Of a DNA stretch of 29,005 nucleotides, positions 15,519 to 22,958 are shown piece by piece (the stretch's first letter is position 1; every line of letters begins with the position of its first letter). The stretch is from JAVBSC01 sp031547305 (GTDB taxonomy: Bacteria; Desulfobacterota; Desulfovibrionia; Desulfovibrionales; Desulfovibrionaceae). The stretch covers positions 1-29,005 of the forward strand of contig JAVBSC010000120.1 in NCBI GenBank assembly GCA_031547305.1, read 5' to 3'. Both the position numbers and the translations under genes were made by a program. The notes beneath the pieces are model-generated. The model ran no database searches. It was not told where the DNA came from and saw only the letters and a program-made list of their open reading frames with translations.

Positions 15519-16196
15519 ATGGCTGAAGGCGAAAATAAGGACAAAAAGGGCGAAGCTCCAGGTAAAAAAGTGGAGCTGGATCTTGACGACGCTCCTTTTT
15601 TGCAGGAAGAACCCGAGCCCTCTCCGGCACCTAAAAAGGAAGAATCTCCCGCTACCTCCGAATCTTCATCCTTGGAGGCGCCAGCGACCGAGCCGCGCGT
15701 TTCCCTGAAAGATCGCCTCAAGGCTCAGAAAAAAAGATTGATCCTGGCCGGAGCTTCCGCCTTGGTGCTGATTTTGGCGGCCGTGGGCGTGAATATGTTC
15801 CTGGGCGGAGCGGAAAAAACGCCGCCTCCCACGGCGCCCACGGAAATCACCATGTCCAGCGAACCCGCCCCCGAGCCTCCGGCGCCTTTGCCCAAGCACC
15901 TGGTGGACTGGGAACCATTCTGGGTGGAGATCAAGGACCAGGAAGGCGAAGTGCGCTTTTTGCAGTGCAAGTTTTCCCTTTCCATTGAATCCGAGCCGGT
16001 TTTCATAGAAGTGATCAACAAGCGGATGGCCCTGCGCGATGCCGTTTATTATTACCTGAAAAACCGGCCGTACACTTTTTTAATGGACCAGAACAAAATA
16101 GACCTGATGAAACGGGAACTTATCAATATCATTGGTGAGTACATAAATTCCGGTAAAATCGACGATTTGCTGATAGAGAATTTTCTGATTAAATAA
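15519..16196 (+). CDS. fliL: Flagellar basal body-associated protein FliL
   Basis: The product has 225 residues. An acidic, Pro/Glu/Ser-rich cytoplasmic region of about 70 residues precedes a single membrane span at about 74-96. A second Pro-rich linker leads to a periplasmic domain with FLQCKFSLSIES, INKRMALRDAVYYYLKN and LLIENFLIK at the C-terminus, which match FliL. FliL surrounds the stator units and supports motor torque. The N-terminal cytoplasmic extension is longer than in enteric FliL. The ribosome site is weak (TAGGCG). It is transcribed with the next two genes, and its leader overlaps a dispersed repeat. Confidence 0.85.
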   Translation: MAEGENKDKKGEAPGKKVELDLDDAPFLQEEPEPSPAPKKEESPATSESSSLEAPATEPRVSLKDRLKAQKKRLILAGASALVLILAAVGVNMFLGGAEKTPPPTAPTEITMSSEPAPEPPAPLPKHLVDWEPFWVEIKDQEGEVRFLQCKFSLSIESEPVFIEVINKRMALRDAVYYYLKNRPYTFLMDQNKIDLMKRELINIIGEYINSGKIDDLLIENFLIK

Positions 16197-16233
16197 GAGG
16201 TAAGCTTTTGGCCCGGCGGCCAGGGAGCGAACC

Positions 16234-16566
16234 ATGTCCAGCACAGGCAGCGTGAATATCCAGGTGGCCCCTATGGGGCATGTGGAACGGGTGGTCCAGA
16301 TCGAGCAGAACCATCCCGTCATGCAGCAGCAGGCCGCTCAGGAGGCGGCCAGGGAACTGTTGCGCAGGGAGCACGACCAGGTAAGCAAGAACGATCCTAA
16401 AACCGGCGCCAAAGGTGTGGAAAGGGACAGGGAGCGCGATGGCGGCACACCGGATTTTTCCGGCAACGCTAAAAAAGATCGCCCTGAAGAGCAGGCGGAA
16501 GAAGAGTCATCTTCCCCTTCCTCCGGCAATGTTTGGTCCGGCAACATCCTGAACATCAAAGTCTGA
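16234..16566 (+). CDS. Uncharacterised small flagellar-operon protein
   Basis: The product has 110 residues, is hydrophilic, and lacks a signal peptide or membrane span. The N-terminal half carries IQVAPMGHVERVVQIEQNHPVMQQQAAQEAARELL, a likely helix. The rest is charged and apparently disordered, rich in Lys, Glu, Asp and Ser. AGGGAG at 16222-16227 is a good ribosome site. It lies 37 bases after fliL and 14 bases before the DUF2802-like gene. I do not recognise a named family. Its position suggests a flagellar role, and conservation next to fliL in relatives would be the test. Confidence 0.7.
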   Translation: MSSTGSVNIQVAPMGHVERVVQIEQNHPVMQQQAAQEAARELLRREHDQVSKNDPKTGAKGVERDRERDGGTPDFSGNAKKDRPEEQAEEESSSPSSGNVWSGNILNIKV

Positions 16567-16580
16567 ATTGGAAGGCCGCC

Positions 16581-17000
16581 ATGCAAACCTCCGTCCTTTT
16601 GCTGCTGCTCATGAGCCTGGCCGAACTGTTGCTTTTTGTGCTCATCTGGCGTTTTTTCGCCCGGCTCAAGCGCTCAGAACAGTTGTTGTCCCAGTTGCAG
16701 TCCGGCCAGGACCAGCTTCTTGGCAAATTGGAACTCAACGCCCAGTTGGAGCGCGACCTTATGGAAAGCTTCGGCCATCGCCAGGTCGAGCTGCAAAACC
16801 TGGACGTCCAGCTTGAAGAACGCGCCCAGGCCCTGCGCAAACTGCTCGAACAGGCGGAAGGCCTGACCCGCTCCCCCCAGTTTTTGCGCGAACTCATAAT
16901 CTCCGGCAGCAAAAAAGGCCGCAGCCCCCTGCAACTGGCCAAAGCTACCGGCCTCTCCCTGGACGAGGTGGAACTAATTCTGGCCCAGGCGGAGTTGTGA
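16581..17000 (+). CDS. DUF2802-like membrane-anchored coiled-coil protein
   Basis: The product has 139 residues. A membrane span at about residues 4-26 is followed by a long Leu/Gln/Glu-rich coiled coil and a C-terminal helical motif, LQLAKATGLSLDEVELILAQ, that looks like a degenerate helix-turn-helix. This arrangement matches DUF2802, a family often encoded beside chemotaxis or flagellar genes; its function is unknown. The ATG at 16581 has GGAAGG five bases upstream and is preferred to the in-frame TTG at 16533. It is the last gene of the fliL group. Family assignment is by architecture and the C-terminal motif. Confidence 0.65.
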   Translation: MQTSVLLLLLMSLAELLLFVLIWRFFARLKRSEQLLSQLQSGQDQLLGKLELNAQLERDLMESFGHRQVELQNLDVQLEERAQALRKLLEQAEGLTRSPQFLRELIISGSKKGRSPLQLAKATGLSLDEVELILAQAEL

Positions 17001-17140
17001 TATGCCACCGGGGTCGTGACCACAAGGGCCTGAGGACCTTGAGCCCCACATCCCTTATCCGCGTTATGTGTGTGTTCGTTCGGGAGTGACCACGCGTGGA
17101 TATGACAACAGTTTAAAAGGTGTAAAGTTTCGTAGATAAT

Positions 17141-17938
17141 ATGCTTCAATATCCAAGAATAGATCCGGTTGCCGTGAGCCTTGGCCCCATAAGCCTGCGC
17201 TGGTACGGCCTGATGTACTTGTTCGGTTTTATTTCCGCCTGGCTTCTGGGCCGCTCCAGGGCCAAAAAGCAGGCCCTTTTGAACGGCCCTTTTGACGCGC
17301 GCCAGTTCGAGGATGTGCTCACCTGGGGAATCTTCGGGGTGATCCTGGGCGCCCGCCTGGGCTACGTGGTCTTTTACAACCCGCTGTATTACCTGCATCA
17401 TCCCCTGGAAATTTTCGAAATCTGGACCGGCGGCATGTCTTTTCACGGCGGGCTTCTGGGCGTGATGTTCATGCAATGGATGGCCGGCCGGCGCCACGGA
17501 CGCGGCTTTTTTGAAACCATGGACTTTATGGCCCCCCTGGTGCCGCCCGGCCTCTTTTTCGGCCGGCTGGGCAACTTCATCAACGCTGAACTCTGGGGAC
17601 GCCATACCTCCCTGCCCTGGGGCATGGTCTTCCCCGGACCGGAAGCCGGCCCCCTGCCCAGGCATCCTTCCCAGCTTTACGAAGCCGCTCTGGAAGGCTT
17701 GCTGCTCTTTACCGTTCTCTGGTTCTTCTCTTCCAAGCCCCGGCCGCGCATGGCCGTGAGCGGCGTGTTCTCCCTGGGCTACGGCACACTGCGCTTCATC
17801 GCGGAGTTCGCCCGCCAGCCGGACGCCCACCTGGGCTTTATCGCCGGCGGCTTCCTTACCATGGGCATGCTCCTCTGCCTGCCCATGATCGCCCTGGGCC
17901 TGGGCTTGCTTTATTTGGCTTATCGGGACAAAAGTTGA
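17141..17938 (+). CDS. lgt: Prolipoprotein diacylglyceryl transferase Lgt
   Basis: The product has 265 residues and seven predicted membrane spans. GGMSFHGGLLG places the essential His at 102. GRLGNFINAELWG from residue 141 is the Lgt signature with the catalytic Arg142. LPRHPSQLYEAALEG and FIAEFARQPDAHLG are conserved. Lgt transfers diacylglycerol from phosphatidylglycerol to the lipobox Cys of prolipoproteins in the inner membrane. The ribosome site is poor, with AAAAGG about 20 bases from the ATG, but the N-terminus aligns with the family. It follows a 140-base gap holding two GTGACCAC direct repeats. It is followed by a perfect hairpin. Confidence 0.97.
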   Translation: MLQYPRIDPVAVSLGPISLRWYGLMYLFGFISAWLLGRSRAKKQALLNGPFDARQFEDVLTWGIFGVILGARLGYVVFYNPLYYLHHPLEIFEIWTGGMSFHGGLLGVMFMQWMAGRRHGRGFFETMDFMAPLVPPGLFFGRLGNFINAELWGRHTSLPWGMVFPGPEAGPLPRHPSQLYEAALEGLLLFTVLWFFSSKPRPRMAVSGVFSLGYGTLRFIAEFARQPDAHLGFIAGGFLTMGMLLCLPMIALGLGLLYLAYRDKS

Positions 17939-17948
17939 TTTGTATTAT

Positions 17949-17971
17949 TTGGGGAGGCTCCGCCTCCCCAA
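17949..17971 (+). terminator. Strong hairpin after lgt (REP-like terminator)
   Basis: A perfect 10-bp GC-rich stem (17949-17958 with 17962-17971) has a three-base loop, 11 bases after the lgt stop. No T-run follows. It belongs to a set of GC-rich palindromes also seen at 18122-18143 and 25137-25194. Confidence 0.55.
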
Positions 17972-18010
17972 CCCCCGCCGCCGGAGGCGATTGCCCCCGG
18001 AACCTCCCCT

Positions 18011-18081
18011 GGGCCGCGCGCACTTTAGTCTGACGGTCTGGCAACGCTTAAAATATCGTTTTGACTAAAGTGACGCGGCCC
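18011..18081. repeat. Long inverted repeat upstream of the nuclease-helicase gene
   Basis: Arms of about 20 bases (18011-18030 and 18063-18081) are complementary with a single one-base bulge. They enclose a 32-base AT-richer loop. The shared core is ACTTTAGTC/GACTAAAGT, flanked by GGCCGCG/CGCGGCC. It could be a mobile-element remnant, a cruciform or a regulator site. Confidence 0.6.
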
Positions 18082-18121
18082 TGAATGGGTCACAAGGGGC
18101 GAAGCCCATTGGCATGGGAGT

Positions 18122-18143
18122 TTGAGGGGGCAGCGCCCCTCAA
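18122..18143. repeat. GC-rich palindrome just before the nuclease-helicase gene
   Basis: TTGAGGGG pairs with CCCCTCAA across a six-base loop. It lies eight bases before the ribosome site AAGGGG (18152-18157). It resembles the other GC palindromes in the window and could limit read-through or translation. Confidence 0.5.
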
Positions 18144-18162
18144 CTAAAACAAAGGGGCCACC

Positions 18163-21100
18163 ATGACTGAATTCAGGGCGGATTTGCATATTCATTCGCG
18201 GTTTTCGCGGGCTACGAGCAGCCGGCTGAACGTGTTGTCCCTGGCGGCCTGGGCCGGTGTCAAAGGCTTGGCGGTGCTGGGCAGCGGGGATTTCACGCAT
18301 CCGGTCTGGCTGGCGGAGCTTGAGGAATACCTGGAGGAGGACGGCCAAAGCGGTTTGCTCAGGCTCAGGGATAAGGGCGCGGTGGGCAAGGCGCTGCCGG
18401 AATACGGCGCGGCGGCTCTGGGCGGCGAGACGCTGTTTATGCTCCAGGGGGAAATCAGCTCCATATACAAACGCGGCGGCAAGGTGCGCAAGGTGCACAA
18501 CCTGGTGTACATGCCGGATTTTGCCAGCGCCAGGAAGTTCTGCGCCAAACTGGAGCGGATCGGCAACTTGAAGTCCGACGGCCGACCCATTCTGGGCTTG
18601 GATTCGCGTAACCTGCTGGAACTGGTGTTGGAAGCGCACCCGCTGGCTTTTTTGATTCCCGCCCATATCTGGACGCCCTGGTTTTCGCTGTTCGGCTCAA
18701 AGTCCGGCTTTGACAAGCTGGAGGATTGCTTTGGGGATCTGAGCGAGCATGTCTTCGCGCTGGAAACCGGACTGTCTTCGGACCCGGAGATGAACCGTCT
18801 GTGGAGCGCCCTGGACAGATATAAACTGGTTTCCAATTCCGACGCCCACTCCGGCGAGAATCTGGGGCGGGAGGCCAACGTCTTTGCCGGCCAGGCGAGT
18901 TACGAGGGAATTCTGAGAGCCTTGAAAAGAGATGGGGAAGGCACGGTTTACAGGGGCACGCTGGAGTTTTTTCCGGAAGAGGGCAAATACCACCTGGACG
19001 GGCATCGGGCCTGCAACGTGGCCCTGAGTCCGGCGGAAACCAGGAAGTTGAACGGGATATGCCCGGTTTGCGGCAAGCCGCTGACCGTGGGGGTCTTGAA
19101 CCGGGTGGAAGCTCTGGCGGATCGTGAGAGCCCGGTATATGGTGCGGAGGAGCGTTTTGCCTCGCTTATTCCCCTGCCGGAAATTCTGGGTGAGATTTTG
19201 AACGCCGGCTCCAAAAGTCGCAAAGTGGCGGACATGTATGGCGAGGTTCTGAAGCGTTTCGGACCGGAGCTGAATATTCTGGCCGAGGTGCCGGAAGCGG
19301 ACCTGGCGCGCTATTTCGCGCCTCTGGGCGAGGCCGTGGCCCGGATGCGCCGGGGGCAAGTGCGGCGCCAGGCCGGCTATGACGGCGAATACGGGGTGAT
19401 CCGTGTTTTCAGCAAGGAAGAACGGGGGGAACTCAAGCAGGGGGCCAGGCTGCCCCTGACGCGCTCCCTGACCCTGAATGGCATGGCTTTGGATGAAATT
19501 CCGAAAAAGCGGGCCAGCCGCAAAGATGCGGATGGGGAATTTATTTTCTCCGATGGAGAAGAGCCGGGAAAGTCTGTGGAAGAAGCAACGGCTCAGGCGG
19601 TTCAGGGTCCGGTGGAAAATGCGGATGCGGAAGCGGTGCCGGCGGGACTGAACGCCAGCCAGGAGCGGGCCGTGCTGGCCGGCCCCGGTCCTGTTCTGGT
19701 GCTGGCCGGGCCGGGCACGGGCAAGACCAGGACCCTGATAGCCCGCATCGCGCACTTACTGGACGAGGGCATCAGCCCGCGCCGTATCCTGGCCGTGACC
19801 TTTACCCGCCGGGCCGCCGGGGAGCTGGATCAGCGCCTTGCCGAGGCCCTGGGCGGCAAAAACGCGGCCCTGCCGCGCACGGACACCCTGCACGCCCTGG
19901 CTCTGGAACTCTGGTTGCGGGTGCAGGGGAGCAGTCCGGTGCTGCTCTCCGAAGAAAGCGCCCGCCTGGTCTTTGAGGAAGCCAACGCCGAAGAGCCGGA
20001 GGACAAGGTCAAGGAAGCCTGGGCCGTGCTGAATCTGGCCAGGGAAAAACTGGAGGCGCTGCCTGAGCAGTTCAAAATCCTGGCCGAGCGCTACTCCACA
20101 CAGAAGACCAGCTGGAACCAGGCGGATTACACTGACCTGCTGGAATTGTGGCTGGAGCAGGCCCAGAATCCGGCCTTTTCCCCGCCCTGGTCACAGATTC
20201 TGGTGGACGAAGTGCAGGATCTCTCGCCCTTGCAACTCAGTTTGCTGCGCCATTTGAGCGGGCATACCGGGGAAGGTTTTTTCGCCATAGGGGATCCGGA
20301 CCAGTCCATTTACGGCTTTCGCGGGGCGCACGGCAACGCGCCGGATTTTTTGCGCCAGAGCTGGCCGGGTCTGGAAACAATCAGCCTGGATTTGAATTAT
20401 CGGTCTGTCCCCAAAATCCTCCGGGCCGCCGGCGCTGTCCTGGCCGGTCCTCCGGGCCGCGCCCCGTTGAACGGCGTTGTTCGGATGCCCGGCCTGATCC
20501 AGACTTTTGCCGCGCCGAGCGCGGAAAGCGAAGCAGCCTGGCTGGCCTGGCAGGTCAAAAATTTGCTCGGCACCGGCAGCCACAGCCTTGAGGACCATCG
20601 GAAGGGCGGTCTGGAGCGGGATTTGCTGCCGGAATCCCTGAGCCCCGGCGACATCGCGGTGCTGGTGCGCCTTAAAACGCTTATGCCGCCCTTGCAGCGC
20701 GCGCTGGAAAGAGCAGGCGTGCCGTGTGGGGTGCCGGCCACGGAAGCTTTCTGGGAAGACTCAAGAGTGGCGCGGATTCTCCGGTCCGCCGGACGCGTCC
20801 TGGGCATAGGCGGACTGGGCGTGCCCACTGACCGTGACGGAGGAGAGCGGGATGATGGCCCGCTGGAGTGCCCTGATAAAATACTGGCGCGCGGGCCGCT
20901 GCATATTGCCGCCTACTTTGACAAACATCCGTTTTTTGACGCCCAGTTCTGGAAATCCTCGGCCTTCCGTGAATTACTGCGCTCTTTTGAGCGGCACAAG
21001 GGGTGGCCCGGCCTGATCAACTGGATTAATCTGCAAAACGAACTGGAGCTGGTTCGGGCCAAAAGCGAGAAAGTCCAGATCATGAGCCTGCACGCGGCTA

Positions 21101-21423
21101 AGGGCCTGGAGTTCCGTGTCGTGTTCATGCCGGCGGCGGAAGACGGTCTCCTGCCCTTTGCCGGAGCTCTGACCCTGACCGGGCGCATGGAAAAAAGGCA
21201 TACCCGCCCGGATCCGGAGGAAGAGCGCCGCCTGTTTTATGTGGGCGTAACCAGAGCCAAGGAGGCCCTGTTCCTGAGTCATGCGGCCAAACGCCGCTTA
21301 TACGGCCGGGAGATGCGGCTCAAGCCCTCGCGCTTCCTGGCCGCGTTGCCCTCGGATGACCTGAGCCGGTCCGCTCTGGTCCAGAAAGTGGATCGCAAGG
21401 AAAAGCAGCTTGGTTTGCTATAA
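18163..21423 (+). CDS. EndoQ-like PHP nuclease fused to a UvrD/PcrA-type DNA helicase
   Basis: The product has 1086 residues. Residues 1-420 resemble endonuclease Q (TIGR00375). Apparent PHP metal ligands are Asp7/His9/His11, Asp43, Glu97, His112, His168 and Asp227/His229. GKYHLDGHRAC (274-284) and CPVCGKPLTVG (300-310) form the family's zinc-finger-like region. A 65-residue charged linker leads to an SF1A helicase from 496: motif I AGPGTGKT (515-522), Ia AVTFTRR, II VDEVQD (681-686), III IGDPDQSIYGFRG, IV LDLNYRS, V MSLHAAKGLEF, VI YVGVTRAKE (1026-1034). All are intact, although the region between IV and V is short. EndoQ nicks 5' of deaminated bases; UvrD unwinds from nicks. One repair protein is inferred. 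AAGGGG precedes the ATG. Confidence 0.9.
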   Translation: MTEFRADLHIHSRFSRATSSRLNVLSLAAWAGVKGLAVLGSGDFTHPVWLAELEEYLEEDGQSGLLRLRDKGAVGKALPEYGAAALGGETLFMLQGEISSIYKRGGKVRKVHNLVYMPDFASARKFCAKLERIGNLKSDGRPILGLDSRNLLELVLEAHPLAFLIPAHIWTPWFSLFGSKSGFDKLEDCFGDLSEHVFALETGLSSDPEMNRLWSALDRYKLVSNSDAHSGENLGREANVFAGQASYEGILRALKRDGEGTVYRGTLEFFPEEGKYHLDGHRACNVALSPAETRKLNGICPVCGKPLTVGVLNRVEALADRESPVYGAEERFASLIPLPEILGEILNAGSKSRKVADMYGEVLKRFGPELNILAEVPEADLARYFAPLGEAVARMRRGQVRRQAGYDGEYGVIRVFSKEERGELKQGARLPLTRSLTLNGMALDEIPKKRASRKDADGEFIFSDGEEPGKSVEEATAQAVQGPVENADAEAVPAGLNASQERAVLAGPGPVLVLAGPGTGKTRTLIARIAHLLDEGISPRRILAVTFTRRAAGELDQRLAEALGGKNAALPRTDTLHALALELWLRVQGSSPVLLSEESARLVFEEANAEEPEDKVKEAWAVLNLAREKLEALPEQFKILAERYSTQKTSWNQADYTDLLELWLEQAQNPAFSPPWSQILVDEVQDLSPLQLSLLRHLSGHTGEGFFAIGDPDQSIYGFRGAHGNAPDFLRQSWPGLETISLDLNYRSVPKILRAAGAVLAGPPGRAPLNGVVRMPGLIQTFAAPSAESEAAWLAWQVKNLLGTGSHSLEDHRKGGLERDLLPESLSPGDIAVLVRLKTLMPPLQRALERAGVPCGVPATEAFWEDSRVARILRSAGRVLGIGGLGVPTDRDGGERDDGPLECPDKILARGPLHIAAYFDKHPFFDAQFWKSSAFRELLRSFERHKGWPGLINWINLQNELELVRAKSEKVQIMSLHAAKGLEFRVVFMPAAEDGLLPFAGALTLTGRMEKRHTRPDPEEERRLFYVGVTRAKEALFLSHAAKRRLYGREMRLKPSRFLAALPSDDLSRSALVQKVDRKEKQLGLL

Positions 21424-21549
21424 AGCTCGGCAATGCCAATCTTCTTCGTTGGAAGCATTAAGAAATGCCCCTGCCATTTCCGCAGACCACCTTAACGCCT
21501 CGTCCTCAAGGTGGGCGTGGCGTTGGTTTGAACAGCTGCTAAAAATGAT
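21418..21549 (-). pseudogene. Decayed coding tail, copy B (unknown protein)
   Basis: An open minus-strand frame of 43 codons without an ATG ends in TAG at 21418-21420, overlapping the helicase stop. It encodes HAHLEDEALRWSAEMAGAFLNA, closely related to copy A: 15 of 22 residues are identical. Differences within the shared HAHLEDEAL are all third-base and synonymous, showing past selection as protein. I do not recognise the family. Confidence 0.5.
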
Positions 21550-21594
21550 TACCCATTCCAAAATAATAAAGACTTGAAAGTATGCTCAGGAACT

Positions 21595-21708
21595 TCACTC
21601 ATCATTTTCCGCGCCCAAAAAATTTCCCACCGCTTCCGCTGCCCGCTTCAAAGCTTCGTCTTCCAGGTGGGCATGCCCCGGCGGAATAACCCCGCTCCCG
21701 CCCTTCGT
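21595..21708 (-). pseudogene. Decayed coding tail, copy A (unknown protein)
   Basis: An open frame of 37 codons lies between an in-frame TGA (21709-21711) and its own TGA at 21595-21597, with no start codon. It reads GVIPPGHAHLEDEALKRAAEAV and ends GNFLGAENDE. It is the better preserved of two tandem tails in this 363-base gap. It looks like the C-terminal end of a lost gene. Confidence 0.5.
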
Positions 21709-21713
21709 TCAGG

Positions 21714-21741
21714 TTGCTTTTCTGCGGCTTGTTGTTATAGT
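21714..21741 (+). promoter_or_regulatory. Candidate promoter for the orphan rod protein gene
   Basis: TTGCTT (21714-21719) and TATAGT (21736-21741) are separated by 16 bases, a fair sigma-70 match. They lie 45 bases before the ATG at 21787. No sigma-28 or sigma-54 signature is visible in this gap. Confidence 0.35.
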
Positions 21742-21786
21742 TAATTATCGATTGCAACCAAGCGGATTTTTCCAACGGGGTATCCT

Positions 21787-22155
21787 ATGGATATGGTCAG
21801 TTCGGCCCTTTCCGCCCTGAACGCCTTCAGCGTGGGCATGGAAGTCACGGCCAACAACATCGCCAACGTCAACACAGACGGATTTAAAGCTAAAAGCGCC
21901 CGCTATTCGTCCGGCCCGAACGGCGAAGGCGTGGTTCTGGGCGAAATCCGTTCCAGCAGCACCGGCGGGCCGCTTTACTCAGACCATGCTCCGCCGCTCT
22001 ATTACCATCCGGACGGCTATGTGGAAGGCAGCAACACGGATCTGGTCCGCGAATTCACCAATCTGATCGTCACCCAACAAACTTACGCGGCCAACGCCAA
22101 GACCATTGCCACCTACGACCAGGTGACCGGCGCGCTGGTCAATATGATCGCCTAG
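21787..22155 (+). CDS. Small flagellar basal-body rod family protein (FlgC/FlgG-like)
   Basis: The product has 122 residues. The N-terminus SALNAFSVGMEVTANNIANVNTDGFKAK is the conserved flagellar rod/hook motif. The C-terminus NTDLVREFTNLIVTQQTYAANAKTI is the matching rod C-terminal helix. The middle domain of FlgG or FlgE is absent, leaving a FlgC-sized protein. Members assemble into the rod or related axial parts after type III export and have no Sec signal. It is separated from the main flagellar block and is followed 14 bases later by a GntR regulator. A GGGG stretch serves as a weak ribosome site. Whether it is the real FlgC or an accessory copy cannot be told here. Confidence 0.8.
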   Translation: MDMVSSALSALNAFSVGMEVTANNIANVNTDGFKAKSARYSSGPNGEGVVLGEIRSSSTGGPLYSDHAPPLYYHPDGYVEGSNTDLVREFTNLIVTQQTYAANAKTIATYDQVTGALVNMIA

Positions 22156-22169
22156 CCTGGTTGCCGCTG

Positions 22170-22871
22170 ATGTTTCGATCCGTATCTCCACCCAAAAAAA
22201 CTTACGAAAAGATTATTGAACAAATCCTGGAGCTCATAAAATCCGGGCAGTTAAAAAAGGGCGACAAGCTGCCGTCGGAACGCAAACTATGCGAGATGCT
22301 CGGGGTGGGCCGCACTTCACTGAAGCAGGCCATCAGTTCGCTGAGCGCCCTGGGCATAATTGAAAGTCTGCACGGCGACGGCAATTACCTGACGCGAGGC
22401 GGCAACGTCGATCTGGTAATTCCGCTTTCTGCGCAATTTTTTTTAGGCAATTTCAAGATTACCGACATGGTCTCGATAAGGTACATTATCGAAACCCAGG
22501 TGGTCATTGTGGCGGCCGGCAAAATTTCCGGGCGCCAGCTTGAGCACCTGGCCGGAATAGTCGAACGCATGAAATACCTGGGGGACGACGCCGCCAGGGT
22601 TAAAATCAATTATGAGTTTCACAAGTTCGTGGTCGATATTCTGGAAAACGAACTTTTGAGCAATATTTACGACTGTATTTCAGATCTTATCTCGCACCAG
22701 GTTTTGCTGGCCGACGGTCTTAATTTTTACCAGAACCATCTGAACCTTCTCAACGCCTTCAAGAAGCATGATTCCGCTCTGGCGCATTCCTTGATGAAGG
22801 AGCATTTTGAAGCCAAATACGCAGGCATGCAGGAAAATTTTTTCAAGTACTTCCGCACTCCGGAAGCGTGA
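22170..22871 (+). CDS. GntR-family transcriptional regulator, FadR subfamily
   Basis: The product has 233 residues from the ATG at 22170; an in-frame TTG lies at 22161. The winged helix-turn-helix occupies about residues 9-75: KIIEQILELIKSGQLKKGDK, LPSERKLCEMLGVGRTSLKQAI and LGIIESLHGDGNYL. The C-terminal helical region with MVSIRYIIETQVV and YEFHKFVVDILENELL fits an FCD ligand-binding domain, which usually senses carboxylates or amino-acid-derived acids. The gene is less GC-rich than its neighbours. It lies 87 bases before the cysteine-synthase-like gene and probably controls the downstream kbl-tdh group. No operator matching TNGTNNNACNA was found nearby. Confidence 0.85.
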   Translation: MFRSVSPPKKTYEKIIEQILELIKSGQLKKGDKLPSERKLCEMLGVGRTSLKQAISSLSALGIIESLHGDGNYLTRGGNVDLVIPLSAQFFLGNFKITDMVSIRYIIETQVVIVAAGKISGRQLEHLAGIVERMKYLGDDAARVKINYEFHKFVVDILENELLSNIYDCISDLISHQVLLADGLNFYQNHLNLLNAFKKHDSALAHSLMKEHFEAKYAGMQENFFKYFRTPEA

Positions 22872-22958
22872 GGCCTTCTATTTTTTTTGCCTTAACAGAG
22901 CACACCACCACACCATTTACAGGTCTCTCCAACATTCAACACAGCCAGGAGGATTTGC

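Noticed and set aside
17016..17095. Two GTGACCAC direct repeats before lgt as a regulator site or CRISPR-like repeat
   Set aside because: Only two 8-base copies with no regular spacing; chance is likely.
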